A stretch of 55,609 nucleotides of DNA, from NCBI GenBank assembly GCA_016295245.1, contig JAEDLO010000002.1:1-55609 (forward strand), written 5' to 3'. The position numbers and the translations under genes were made by a program. Below are positions 33,259 through 41,049 of the stretch, one piece after another. Source of the DNA: Bacteroidales bacterium. Its GTDB lineage: Bacteria > Bacteroidota > Bacteroidia > Bacteroidales > UBA932. The notes below the pieces were generated by a model, which was not told the DNA's origin, did not search any database, and saw nothing but the letters and a program-made list of their open reading frames with translations. Every line of letters begins with the position of its first letter. The first letter of the stretch is position 1.

Positions 33259-34893
33259 ATGAACAGCAACATCAAGACCCTAGAGGATCTTTACAATTAC
33301 GCGACAAGTACGTACTCAAACCAAACCCTGAATCGCACTTGTGACAGTGAAGCCGGATACAGTTTCGAGTCTTTCCGTCACAGGTGCGAAAAATTGTCTG
33401 ACCTGCTTTCACTCTATGGAGTAGGAGCAGACGCCAAAGTCGCAATCTATGCAAGCGGCCAGGTCAACTGGTCCCTTGCCTTCTTCACTGCAGTTGCGCA
33501 CGGGCGCATCGCAGTTCCGATTCTTCCCGACTTCAGCGGCAGCGAGGCCGGCCACGTGCTTGCCCACTCGGGCAGCAGGGTGCTCTTCGCTTCATCCAGG
33601 CAGCTCGCAAAGCTAAGCCAGGATACCATCAAGGCCCTTGACCTTGTAATCAGCATCGAGGACCTCCAGATTGTCAGTGTCGGCGCCAACGGCAACGCTT
33701 CCGAGGTTGCAAAGACACGCCCTCAGACCGATCCGTACAGCCCTGCTGCAATCATCTACACTTCAGGCACTACCGGAGACGCGAAGGGCGTCGTGCTCAC
33801 CCACAACAACTTCCTTGCGAACGTGCGCGCGGCAGAAAAGATTTACCGCATCGGCACCGAGGACGTGATGCTCTCCATCCTGCCTCTGGCCCACGCCTAC
33901 GAGCTCAGCCTCGGAATGCTTTACCCTTTCAGTATGGGTGCAAGCGTATGCTACATCTCGAAAACCCCGAGCCCGAGCTACCTTATGAAGGTGATGCAGG
34001 ACGTAAGGCCTACCGCTATGCTGACCGTGCCGCTCATCATCGAGAAGGTTTACAAAGGCACCATCCTGCCTATGATTCGCAAGAGCCCGAGCCTCAGCTG
34101 GCTTGACCGCCACGCCCACACCCTGCTTTGCCGCATCATCGGGAAGAAGATGATCAAAACTTTCGGCGGCCGCCTGCGCTTCTTCGGCATCGGCGGAGCC
34201 AAGCTCGACGTCGATGTGGAGCGCTTCCTCTACGCCGCCCGCTTCCCTTATTACATAGGTTACGGCCTCACCGAATGCGCACCGCTGCTGTCAATCTGCA
34301 GCTATCTTGACACCGTTCCGGGCTCAATCGGTTTCCCTATCGACGGCGTCAGCCTGCGTCTGGACAATGTCAACCCAAGCACCGGCGAGGGAGAAATCAT
34401 CGCCAAGGGTCCGAACATTATGCCTTGCTACTACAAGGACGAGGTGCGCACCCTCAAGGCCTTCAACCGCGAAGGATGGTTCAGAACCGGAGACCTTGCA
34501 GTCGTCGACAAAGAGGGACGCTATGCCATCAAAGGTCGCCTGGGCAATATGATTGTCGGCGCTTCGGGTGAAAACATCTACCCTGAAGAAATCGAAAAGG
34601 TAGTCAAGGAAATCCCTGACGTGGAGGATGTAATCGTGGTTTACAGACGCAATGGCCTGGTCTGCCTGGTCCGCGCCGCCGACAGCCTCTTTGACTTCTC
34701 CAAGGCCCAGACCGACGAGGCGACCCTCAAGGCCCTCAACAAGTTCAAGACCAGCGTAATGGACTATGTAAACAAAAGAGTAAGCGTGGCGTCCCGTATC
34801 AGCAAGGTCGAGATGATGACCGTACCTTTCGAGAAAACCGCCACGCTTAAGATCAGAAGATTCCTTTACGTGTCCCAGTCACCGTCAATCTGA
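33259..34893 (+). CDS. fadD: AMP-forming long-chain acyl-CoA synthetase
   Basis: A 544-residue protein from ATG 33259. It carries the adenylate-forming motifs: P-loop IIYTSGTTGDAKGVVLTH, the GIGGAKL and GYGLTECAP segments, hinge WFRTGDLAVVDKEGRYAIKGRLGNMIVGASGENIYPEEIE, and a C-terminal Lys in the EKTATLKIRR region. It activates fatty acids to acyl-CoA via an acyl-AMP, probably for membrane lipid use or recycling of exogenous fatty acids. The gene symbol is by family. Its last 9 nt overlap the end of the convergent esterase gene. Confidence 0.92.
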   Translation: MNSNIKTLEDLYNYATSTYSNQTLNRTCDSEAGYSFESFRHRCEKLSDLLSLYGVGADAKVAIYASGQVNWSLAFFTAVAHGRIAVPILPDFSGSEAGHVLAHSGSRVLFASSRQLAKLSQDTIKALDLVISIEDLQIVSVGANGNASEVAKTRPQTDPYSPAAIIYTSGTTGDAKGVVLTHNNFLANVRAAEKIYRIGTEDVMLSILPLAHAYELSLGMLYPFSMGASVCYISKTPSPSYLMKVMQDVRPTAMLTVPLIIEKVYKGTILPMIRKSPSLSWLDRHAHTLLCRIIGKKMIKTFGGRLRFFGIGGAKLDVDVERFLYAARFPYYIGYGLTECAPLLSICSYLDTVPGSIGFPIDGVSLRLDNVNPSTGEGEIIAKGPNIMPCYYKDEVRTLKAFNREGWFRTGDLAVVDKEGRYAIKGRLGNMIVGASGENIYPEEIEKVVKEIPDVEDVIVVYRRNGLVCLVRAADSLFDFSKAQTDEATLKALNKFKTSVMDYVNKRVSVASRISKVEMMTVPFEKTATLKIRRFLYVSQSPSI

Positions 34894-36615
34894 TACGAAA
34901 CCCTTGGCGGTAAGGAACTCCCAAACCCTGTCAAGGTAAGTATAACTACCGGTGCCTTCGGATGCATAATGCATAAAGGTATGTTTCCTCAGAGCGAGGG
35001 TATGCAGGTCAGACTGTATTCCCATCGCTCTCATTTTTTCCCATACCTTCACAGAATTCATTGCCGCATAAGGATCGGCATCGCCGTGGACGAAGACCAT
35101 AGGAGCGGTGTCGAGGTCAAATGAGAACTCAGGCGCGATGATGTCGCTGTCGAGGTTGCCTCCATTCTTGTTGCCGCCGTCAATTCCGTCGCTGAGAACA
35201 TAAGCCGGGTAGATGCCCACGCCCCACTGCACATTGCAAGGCAGTTTGTCGATGTCGTCAATCGGCAGATAAGACTGGTGGCGCGAAGACGTTACGCCCA
35301 TAAGGCTCAGGTGGCCGCCGGCGCTGAAGCCCATCACGCCTATCCTGTTCGGGTCGAGGCCGCGCTCTGCAGCCTGGCTGCGCACAATCCTGATCACCCT
35401 CTGGATATCCTGCCAGGCGGTAGTATGCTTGTCAAGCCCGCCTTCAGGACGCGGCGCGCGGTGGTTGACGGTCACCACGGTCATTCCCTTCGAATTGAGG
35501 TAGCGCCTTGCCGGAGCGGCCTCATAGTTGTCAGGGTTATTGCGCACATAGGCGCCACCGGACCAGAGAATCTGGATAGCCCTGGTCTTCAGCTCGGCAG
35601 GGATGTGCCACTCAAGATAAGGTACATTCTGGCTTTCCCTGAAATCAGGAATCCTGCCTTCCGGCCACACCGGCTGCTTGATGTACTGCGCGCGGTCAGC
35701 GTCGGAAGTGAAGCGGTCCATAATATCTATCTCCTCCCCTACCGGGCCGAGGAAGCCCATCTGGCGGAGGAACTCCACGCCGCGCTCCAAGCCGAAAGCG
35801 CCGTGTGGCTTATCGGCGTATAGATGTAGTTCAGCAGGAATGCCACGCTTGCGCAACTCCCTGTAAACCAAGGTAGAGCCGTTTGGAGTATAAGGATCCT
35901 TGCCTCCGTGGTGGAGGCTCATAGGACAGGTCTTTTCGTCAAACTTGAAAACATCGCTCAGGGCTACGTCAGTGCCATAACCGTCCCTGATGGCAGGGGT
36001 GCCGGTTTCGCCGTCGGTGGTCACGTATGCAGGCGCATTGACGATGGCCCAGTTGATATGACAAGGGATGTCATCGAGCTTGTCCACCTTCTCATAAGCC
36101 GGAGTCTGCGAGTTCGTGGCAAGAAGAAGCGCGAGGTGGGAACCTGCCGACATCGAGATGGTGCCGATCTTCTCGGGATCAAAGCCGCGTTCTGCGGCCT
36201 GGCTGCGCACAAGACGCACGGCTCTCTGGCCGTCTTCCCAGGCAGTCTGGTAGATAGGAAGGCCTTCAGGACGAGGTGTGCGGTACACAAAATTCACGCA
36301 CTGAACACCCTGGGCAGTGAGAGTCTCATTCCACTCTTTGATGAGCCTCATATCGCAGCAGCACATATAACTACCTCCCGAGATGAGTATCATACAGCTG
36401 CCGTTTGGATTCGCAGGAGCGTCGTACCATTCGAGGTAAGCCACCCTGTTGTCATCGGCGCGGAAGCCCTTCGCGGACACTTCAGAGGTCATCGCAGCAA
36501 TCTGATGAGCCTGCCTGTGCGGCATCTTGCCCTCAGGCCATACATACTGCCTTTCAATCGCAAGCGCACTGAGCTGCAGGCAGCAAAGAAGCAAAAAAGC
36601 AAGAAAACGTCTCAT
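34885..36615 (-). CDS. Secreted tandem alpha/beta-hydrolase (BD-FAE-like esterase, two copies)
   Basis: A 576-residue protein with a signal peptide (residues 1-19, ...LQLSALA|I) and two homologous hydrolase domains (about 20-300 and 310-576). Both copies share the VWPEG start, an oxyanion-type ISGGSY/LWSGGAY turn, YRTPRPEG/HRAPRPEG, and RSQAAERGxDPxxIG. The nucleophile elbow is SMSAGSH in copy 1 and GFSAGGH in copy 2, so copy 1 has Ser in place of the first Gly. Catalytic Asp/His candidates are GKDPYTP...DKPHGAFG and GDADPYAA...RKHTFMH. Likely an acetyl- or feruloyl-esterase acting on decorated polysaccharide. It overlaps the downstream small membrane protein's stop by 4 nt. Confidence 0.9.
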   Translation of the reverse strand: MRRFLAFLLLCCLQLSALAIERQYVWPEGKMPHRQAHQIAAMTSEVSAKGFRADDNRVAYLEWYDAPANPNGSCMILISGGSYMCCCDMRLIKEWNETLTAQGVQCVNFVYRTPRPEGLPIYQTAWEDGQRAVRLVRSQAAERGFDPEKIGTISMSAGSHLALLLATNSQTPAYEKVDKLDDIPCHINWAIVNAPAYVTTDGETGTPAIRDGYGTDVALSDVFKFDEKTCPMSLHHGGKDPYTPNGSTLVYRELRKRGIPAELHLYADKPHGAFGLERGVEFLRQMGFLGPVGEEIDIMDRFTSDADRAQYIKQPVWPEGRIPDFRESQNVPYLEWHIPAELKTRAIQILWSGGAYVRNNPDNYEAAPARRYLNSKGMTVVTVNHRAPRPEGGLDKHTTAWQDIQRVIRIVRSQAAERGLDPNRIGVMGFSAGGHLSLMGVTSSRHQSYLPIDDIDKLPCNVQWGVGIYPAYVLSDGIDGGNKNGGNLDSDIIAPEFSFDLDTAPMVFVHGDADPYAAMNSVKVWEKMRAMGIQSDLHTLALRKHTFMHYASEGTGSYTYLDRVWEFLTAKGFVSD

Positions 36616-36953
36616 CTTCTGGCCGCTTTAAGTTCGGCAAGCTTGACCATACCCACCCAGACCAGACTGATGACAAGCGACATCGCCGTGCCGGTGGTGA
36701 GCATCTCGTGGAGCATCACCTCAGCCCCGCCCTCAACGGTCAACGCCGTAAAGAAAGGGAAAGACCAGCTGAGTTCTCCGCTGATTATGTGATCCACTAT
36801 GAGCATTACGCTTCCGCCCCAGAGCATCTTCTCGAGAGTCGGGAGCTGACGAAGATAGAATGAAGATTCAGGCTTGCTGATTTTCTTGGTATTGGCTTTT
36901 CTGACGACCGTAGTCACTACGGCCTGAGCCAGGGGAATGATAAAGCAACACAT
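36612..36953 (-). CDS. Small membrane protein of unknown function
   Basis: A 113-residue protein from the Met at 36953 (CCFIIPLAQAVVTTVV); the frame is open to 37004, but upstream residues look non-coding and approach the rpsU promoter. Three hydrophobic stretches lie at about 2-18, 44-70 and 85-103, with a basic linker (RKANTKKISK) after the first. I do not recognise a family. Its end overlaps the start of the tandem esterase gene (ATGA), so the two are cotranscribed. It is divergent from rpsU. Confidence 0.62.
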   Translation of the reverse strand: MCCFIIPLAQAVVTTVVRKANTKKISKPESSFYLRQLPTLEKMLWGGSVMLIVDHIISGELSWSFPFFTALTVEGGAEVMLHEMLTTGTAMSLVISLVWVGMVKLAELKAARR

Positions 36954-37003
36954 ATCTTTTTTTATTATTGGTTTTCGTCTATTCATACAAATATAGCAAA
37001 TCA

Positions 37004-37033
37004 TTGCAGATTAGAAATAAATTACTACCTTTG
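37004..37033 (+). promoter_or_regulatory. Promoter of rpsU
   Basis: TTG at 37004-37006, a 19-bp spacer and TACCTTTG at 37026-37033. Start predicted near 37039, with a 40-nt purine-rich leader. Confidence 0.7.
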
Positions 37034-37059
37034 CATCCGCAAAAAGAAAGAACAAAGAA

Positions 37060-37071
37060 AAAGGAGGTGAT
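37060..37071 (+). promoter_or_regulatory. Full-length Shine-Dalgarno sequence of rpsU
   Basis: AAAGGAGGTGAT is complementary over 12 nt to the conserved 3' end of bacterial 16S rRNA, 7 nt before the ATG (11 nt from GGAGG). No other gene in the window has such a site. In Bacteroidetes ribosomes the anti-SD is held by bS21 and neighbours, so this site on the bS21 mRNA fits autogenous control: ribosomes lacking bS21 would expose the anti-SD and translate rpsU. Confidence 0.9.
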
Positions 37072-37078
37072 TTAGAGC

Positions 37079-37273
37079 ATGATTATCGTACCAGTAAAGG
37101 AAGGAGAGAACATTGAGCGCGCGCTCAAAAAGTTCAAGAGGAAGTTCGAGAAGACCGGCGCAATCCGTGAGCTTCGCGCCCGCAAGAATTTCGAGAAGCC
37201 TTCTGTAAAGCGTCGTATTGCCAAGATGAAGGCAATCTACGTACAGCATCTGCGTCTCGAGGACGAGCAGTAA
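37079..37273 (+). CDS. rpsU: 30S ribosomal protein S21
   Basis: A 64-residue protein matching bS21 (IIVPVKEGENIERALKKFKRKFEKTG, then KPSVKRRIAKMKAIY). It binds at the 3' end of 16S rRNA near the anti-Shine-Dalgarno. Monocistronic: own promoter, strong SD and an intrinsic terminator right after. Its exceptional SD suggests feedback by its own protein level in ribosomes. Confidence 0.97.
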   Translation: MIIVPVKEGENIERALKKFKRKFEKTGAIRELRARKNFEKPSVKRRIAKMKAIYVQHLRLEDEQ

Positions 37274-37300
37274 TCGTCCCGCACCTTATTTTCTTCAACC

Positions 37301-37337
37301 AGAGGTCGACTGAACAGGGTCGGCCTCTTGTTTTTTT
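37301..37337 (+). terminator. Intrinsic terminator of rpsU
   Basis: A 10-bp stem (37301-37310 with 37319-37328, one G-U pair) with an 8-nt loop, followed by a T-rich run ending in seven T (37331-37337). Confidence 0.88.
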
Positions 37338-37482
37338 ATGAGCTCCGCAGCGACAGCAGCTTGCCTCTGAGAGGACTCCGCTCACTTCGAGGGCCAGTCA
37401 GAGGGGCGCGCGCTGGCGGATGCCCCGCCCTTTCCCGACGTTAGCCCCGCGTCTCCGCCGGCATCCGCCGGGCAGCGTAAAA
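37338..37482. other. GC-rich non-coding spacer with a 10-bp inverted repeat
   Basis: Between the rpsU and tRNA-Leu terminators lies a stretch much richer in G+C than the surrounding spacers. It contains a perfect inverted repeat, GGCGGATGCC at 37415-37424 and GGCATCCGCC at 37460-37469, with a 35-nt loop. No start codon/frame or known RNA is recognised. The reading frames through it are shadows. Confidence 0.5.
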
Positions 37483-37530
37483 AAAAGAGGACACATACCT
37501 TGCAAGAAGCAGCGGAATGCATCCTCTTTT
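37483..37530 (-). terminator. Intrinsic terminator of tRNA-Leu
   Basis: On the minus strand AAAAGAGGA (37530-37522) pairs with TCCTCTTTT (37491-37483) across a 30-nt loop and runs on into further T residues. It begins 5 nt after the tRNA 3' end. Confidence 0.65.
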
Positions 37531-37534
37531 CGAG

Positions 37535-37615
37535 TGCGGGTGAAGGGAGTCGAACCCATACGCCGAAGGCACCAGATCCTAAGTCTGGCTTGTCTACCAA
37601 TTTCAACACACCCGC
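37535..37615 (-). tRNA. tRNA-Leu (anticodon UAG)
   Basis: The 81-nt minus-strand sequence has acceptor stem GCGGGTG/CACCCGC with discriminator A, a D arm with TTGG, anticodon stem CCAGA/TCTGG with loop CTTAGGA (anticodon TAG), a long variable arm (TGCCTTCGGCGT) as in class II tRNAs, and T-loop GGTTCGACTCC. The CCA is not encoded. A perfect -7 box lies just upstream. Confidence 0.95.
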
Positions 37616-37625
37616 GTAGGGATTG

Positions 37626-37633
37626 CAAAGATA
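37626..37633 (-). promoter_or_regulatory. -7 box of the tRNA-Leu promoter
   Basis: On the minus strand TATCTTTG, exact match, 10 nt before the tRNA 5' end. Confidence 0.65.
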
Positions 37634-37657
37634 AATATTTTTCGCCAAAAACAAGAA

Positions 37658-37686
37658 GACGGCCCCGGCAAAGAATCGAGGCCGTC
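37658..37686 (-). terminator. Intrinsic terminator of the transketolase gene
   Basis: On the minus strand a perfect 7-bp stem (37686-37680 with 37664-37658) is followed by a T-rich stretch. It lies 22 nt after the transketolase stop and before the tRNA-Leu promoter. Confidence 0.72.
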
Positions 37687-37708
37687 CGTCTTATAATAAT
37701 CAAATCAA

Positions 37709-39733
37709 TTACTCGAAGAGTTTGTTAACCTGAGCGTAAACATTCTCTGCGGTGTAGCCGAGCTTCTCGTCGAGCACCTTGTAAGGAGCTGAGAATCCGA
37801 ATGATTCAAGACCCCAGATAGTACCCTCTGACTCAGGAACGAGGCCGAGAAGGTTTACAGGCAGACCGGCGGTCATACCGAACTTCTTGACACCTGCAGG
37901 GAGAACGCTCTGCTGGTACTCTTTGCTCTGGAGGCGGAAGAGGCCCTCTGAAGGAACGCTGACGATGCGTACCTTCTTGCCGTCCTTGCGAAGCAGCTCG
38001 GCGCCTGCAACCAGAGTAGAAACCTCAGAACCGGTGGCAACGAGGATGACGTCAGGATTCTCGTCCGAACCTGCAACGACATATCCTCCCTTGGCAACAT
38101 TGCTGTAATCGTTGCCCTCAGGGAGATTGTTGATGTTCTGGCGTGAAAGAATGAGAGCAGTAGGAGTAGAAGTATTCTCCATTGCGAGAGCCCAGGCCTC
38201 GGTGGTCTCCTTTGCATCAGCAGGACGGAGAACAAGGGTAGAAGGCTTTCCGTGATGGTTCTTGAGCTTCTCCATAAGACGGATCTGTGCCTCCTGCTCT
38301 ACAGGCTCGTGGGTAGGACCGTCCTCACCTACGCGGAATGCATCGTGGGTCCAGATGAACTTGACAGGAAGCTCCATCAGAGCTGCCATACGAACGGCTG
38401 GCTTCATATAGTCAGAGAATACGAAGAAGGTACCGCAAGCAGGGATGACACCACCGTGGAGGGCCATACCTATACAGCAGCAAGCCATAGTAAGCTCTGA
38501 AACGCCGGCCTGGAAGAATGCGCCTGAGAAGTCATCCTTCGCAAGAGCCTTGGTCTTCTTGAGGAAGCCGTCAGTCTTGTCCGAGTTCGAAAGGTCTGCA
38601 GATGCGCAAATCATATTAGGAACCTGCTCTGCGAGAACAGACAGACAAGCTGCGGATGCGCTGCGGGTAGCGTCATTGTCCTTCTGGACACACTTGCTCC
38701 AGTCGATCTTCGGAGCCTTGCCGCTGAACCACTCAGCCTGGAGGGCTGCCTTCTCAGGGTTGGCCTCGGCCCAGGCCTTCTCCTCCGCGTAGCGCTCTGC
38801 GCAGATGGTCTCAAGCTCGGCTGCGCGCTTTGCATAGAGGTCCTTCACATCGTCGAAGATCTGGAACGGATTCTGAGGATCGCCGCCGAGGTTCTTTACG
38901 GTATTTACGAAAGCGTCACCGCCGAGAGGTGCGCCGTGAGTCTTGCAGTTGGCCTCATAAGAGCTACCGTCTGCCTTGAGGGCGCCCTTGCCCATAATGC
39001 ACTTGCCGATAATCAGCGAAGGCTTGCCCTTCACCTTCTGGGCTGCCTCGATGGCGCTGCGAATCTGGGCGGCGTCATTTCCATTGATCTCGAACACCTC
39101 CCAACCGAGGGCGCGGTACTTGGCTGCGGTATCCTCGTTGAGGACTTCCTTGGTCTCGGTAGAGAGCTGGATGTCGTTGGAGTCATAGAACATAATGAGG
39201 TTGTCGAGGCCCAGGACAGAAGCGACGCGAGCGCCACCCTGGCTGATCTCTTCCTCGATACCGCCATCAGAGATGTATGCGTAGATGGTCTCCTTCTCGA
39301 AAGAAGGGTTGCCGGTGTGAGCTGCAAGGAACTTTGCTGCGATAGCGGCGCCTATTGCGAAAACGTGGCCCTGTCCGAGAGGACCTGAGGTATTCTCAAC
39401 ACCGCGGAAGATGTCAAACTCAGGGTGGCCCGTGGTAGGAGAGCCCCACTGACGCAGAGCTGCAAGCTCATCGAGAGTGTACTTTCCGGCGAGGCAGAGC
39501 TGTGCGTACAGCATAGGTGCCATATGGCCCGGATCGAGATAGAAGCGGTCGCGTGCTGCCCACGCAGGATTCTTAGGGTCGTACTTTAGATACTCAGAAT
39601 AGAGAACGTTGATGAAGTCGGCTCCGCCCATAGCTCCGCCAGGGTGGCCTGATTTTGCCTTCTCAACTGCAGCTGCGGCAAGAATTCGGATGTTGTCCGC
39701 AGCGTGGTTAAGCACATTTATCGGATTGGCCAT
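37709..39733 (-). CDS. tkt: Transketolase
   Basis: A 674-residue protein with the full transketolase layout. The N-terminal TPP domain has KSGHPGGAMGGADF, the GHMAPMLYAQLCL segment, GPLGQGHVFAIGAAIA and the diphosphate/Mg motif region around ISDGGIEEEIS...DSNDIQLS. The pyrimidine domain has FQAGVSELTMACCCIGMALHGG and WTHDAFRVGEDGPTHEPVEQ. A C-terminal domain follows. It moves two-carbon units between sugar phosphates in the non-oxidative pentose phosphate pathway. The TPP motif reads GGIEEEIS where many family members have GCLMEGIS, a variant of the lineage or enzyme subgroup. It is monocistronic with its own terminator. Confidence 0.95.
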   Translation of the reverse strand: MANPINVLNHAADNIRILAAAAVEKAKSGHPGGAMGGADFINVLYSEYLKYDPKNPAWAARDRFYLDPGHMAPMLYAQLCLAGKYTLDELAALRQWGSPTTGHPEFDIFRGVENTSGPLGQGHVFAIGAAIAAKFLAAHTGNPSFEKETIYAYISDGGIEEEISQGGARVASVLGLDNLIMFYDSNDIQLSTETKEVLNEDTAAKYRALGWEVFEINGNDAAQIRSAIEAAQKVKGKPSLIIGKCIMGKGALKADGSSYEANCKTHGAPLGGDAFVNTVKNLGGDPQNPFQIFDDVKDLYAKRAAELETICAERYAEEKAWAEANPEKAALQAEWFSGKAPKIDWSKCVQKDNDATRSASAACLSVLAEQVPNMICASADLSNSDKTDGFLKKTKALAKDDFSGAFFQAGVSELTMACCCIGMALHGGVIPACGTFFVFSDYMKPAVRMAALMELPVKFIWTHDAFRVGEDGPTHEPVEQEAQIRLMEKLKNHHGKPSTLVLRPADAKETTEAWALAMENTSTPTALILSRQNINNLPEGNDYSNVAKGGYVVAGSDENPDVILVATGSEVSTLVAGAELLRKDGKKVRIVSVPSEGLFRLQSKEYQQSVLPAGVKKFGMTAGLPVNLLGLVPESEGTIWGLESFGFSAPYKVLDEKLGYTAENVYAQVNKLFE

Positions 39734-39761
39734 AAAACAATAGTTTAATTTTTTTGATTCA

Positions 39762-39792
39762 CGAAGTTAATGATTTTTCGTCAAACATCAAT
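39762..39792 (-). promoter_or_regulatory. Probable promoter of the transketolase gene
   Basis: On the minus strand ATTG (39792-39789), a 19-bp spacer and TAACTTCG (39769-39762), one base off consensus. Its upstream element touches the divergent serB box. Confidence 0.5.
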
Positions 39793-39799
39793 ATCTTTG
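39792..39799 (+). promoter_or_regulatory. -7 box of the serB promoter
   Basis: TATCTTTG, exact match. Start predicted near 39805, which supports the serB ATG at 39829 rather than the upstream TTG at 39754. Confidence 0.6.
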
Positions 39800-39828
39800 T
39801 AAAGATAAGAAATAACACCGACGAACTT

Positions 39829-41049
39829 ATGATCGAAATTATTCAGGTCAACATCAACGGACAGGACAAACCGGGACTCGTATCCGCCTTTTCGTCCATA
39901 CTTGCAAAGTATTCAGCTTCAATTCTGGACATAGGACAGTCCAACATCCACCAGTCCCTCACGCTCGGTATCCTTTTCCTTACCGACCAGGAAAAATCCG
40001 GCTTCATTATGAAGGACCTGCTCTTCAAGGCCTCTGAACTCGGCGTTCAGATACGTTTCTCGCCGGTCGAGAGAAACGCCTATGACGAATGGGTGGCTCG
40101 TCAGGGAAAGAACCGCTACATCATCACCCTGCTGGGACGTTGCGTAACGGCACGCAACATAGCCGAGGTCAGCGAGGTCATCTTCAAATACGGAATGAAC
40201 ATAGATATGATCCGAAGGCTTACGGGACGTATGCCTCTGGAAAAAATCTACGACACCACTCTGAGCAAATCCTGCATCGAGATTTCAGTTCGAGGGAGCC
40301 TCAGCGCCGAAATGCGAACCGCCCTCCAGAACGACCTGCTCAACCTCCCTACCCCGGGACTTGACGTATCCTTCCAGAAAGACGATATCTACCGCCGCTC
40401 GCGCCGCCTGATATGTTTCGATATGGACTCAACCCTGGTGCACGCCGAGTGCATCGACGAACTCGCGGAGCGCGCGGGAGTCGGCGCCCAGGTCAAGGCA
40501 ATCACCGAAAGTGCGATGCGCGGAGAGATCGACTTCCGCGAAAGCTTCACCCGAAGGGTCGCCCTGCTCAAGGGCCTCGATGCTTCGGTGATGGAGGACA
40601 TCGCCCGCAAACTCCCTTACAATGAGGGACTTGAGAGAATGATGAGCGTACTGAAGACAGTCGGCTACAAGACGGCCATCCTCTCCGGAGGTTTCACCTA
40701 TTTCGGCAAGTACCTCCAACAGAAATTCGGCTTCGACTACGTCTATGCCAATGACCTGGAAATCGAGGACGGAAAGCTCACCGGCCGCTATCTTGGTGAC
40801 ATCGTGGACGGCAATCGCAAGGCCGACCTGCTCAAGCTCCTCTGCCAGGTGGAGGGCATCAACCTCGCGCAGGCAGTAGCGGTGGGTGACGGAGCAAATG
40901 ACCTGCCGATGATTTCGCTCGCCGGTCTGGGCATCGCCTACCACGCCAAACCGAAAGTCAAGGCAAACGCCTCACAGTCAATCTCTTCCATTGGGCTTGA
41001 AGGCGTACTCTACTTCCTCGGACTGAAAGATTCTCAGCTCGGCAGATAA
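39829..41049 (+). CDS. serB: Phosphoserine phosphatase with N-terminal ACT domains
   Basis: A 406-residue protein from ATG 39829. Two ACT-like regulatory domains (about 1-80 and 95-175, the second beginning RYIITLLGRCVTARNIAEV) precede a HAD phosphatase: motif I CFDMDSTLVHAECIDELAERAG, motif II ILSGGF, and motif III with VGDGANDLPM. It releases serine from phosphoserine, the last step of serine synthesis, and the ACT domains probably sense serine or another amino acid. The next gene starts at the base after its stop. Confidence 0.95.
   Translation: MIEIIQVNINGQDKPGLVSAFSSILAKYSASILDIGQSNIHQSLTLGILFLTDQEKSGFIMKDLLFKASELGVQIRFSPVERNAYDEWVARQGKNRYIITLLGRCVTARNIAEVSEVIFKYGMNIDMIRRLTGRMPLEKIYDTTLSKSCIEISVRGSLSAEMRTALQNDLLNLPTPGLDVSFQKDDIYRRSRRLICFDMDSTLVHAECIDELAERAGVGAQVKAITESAMRGEIDFRESFTRRVALLKGLDASVMEDIARKLPYNEGLERMMSVLKTVGYKTAILSGGFTYFGKYLQQKFGFDYVYANDLEIEDGKLTGRYLGDIVDGNRKADLLKLLCQVEGINLAQAVAVGDGANDLPMISLAGLGIAYHAKPKVKANASQSISSIGLEGVLYFLGLKDSQLGR

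Noticed and set aside
36954..37004. Extended start of the small membrane protein
   Set aside because: The added residues are unlike the rest and run up to the rpsU promoter; the Met at 36953 is more plausible.
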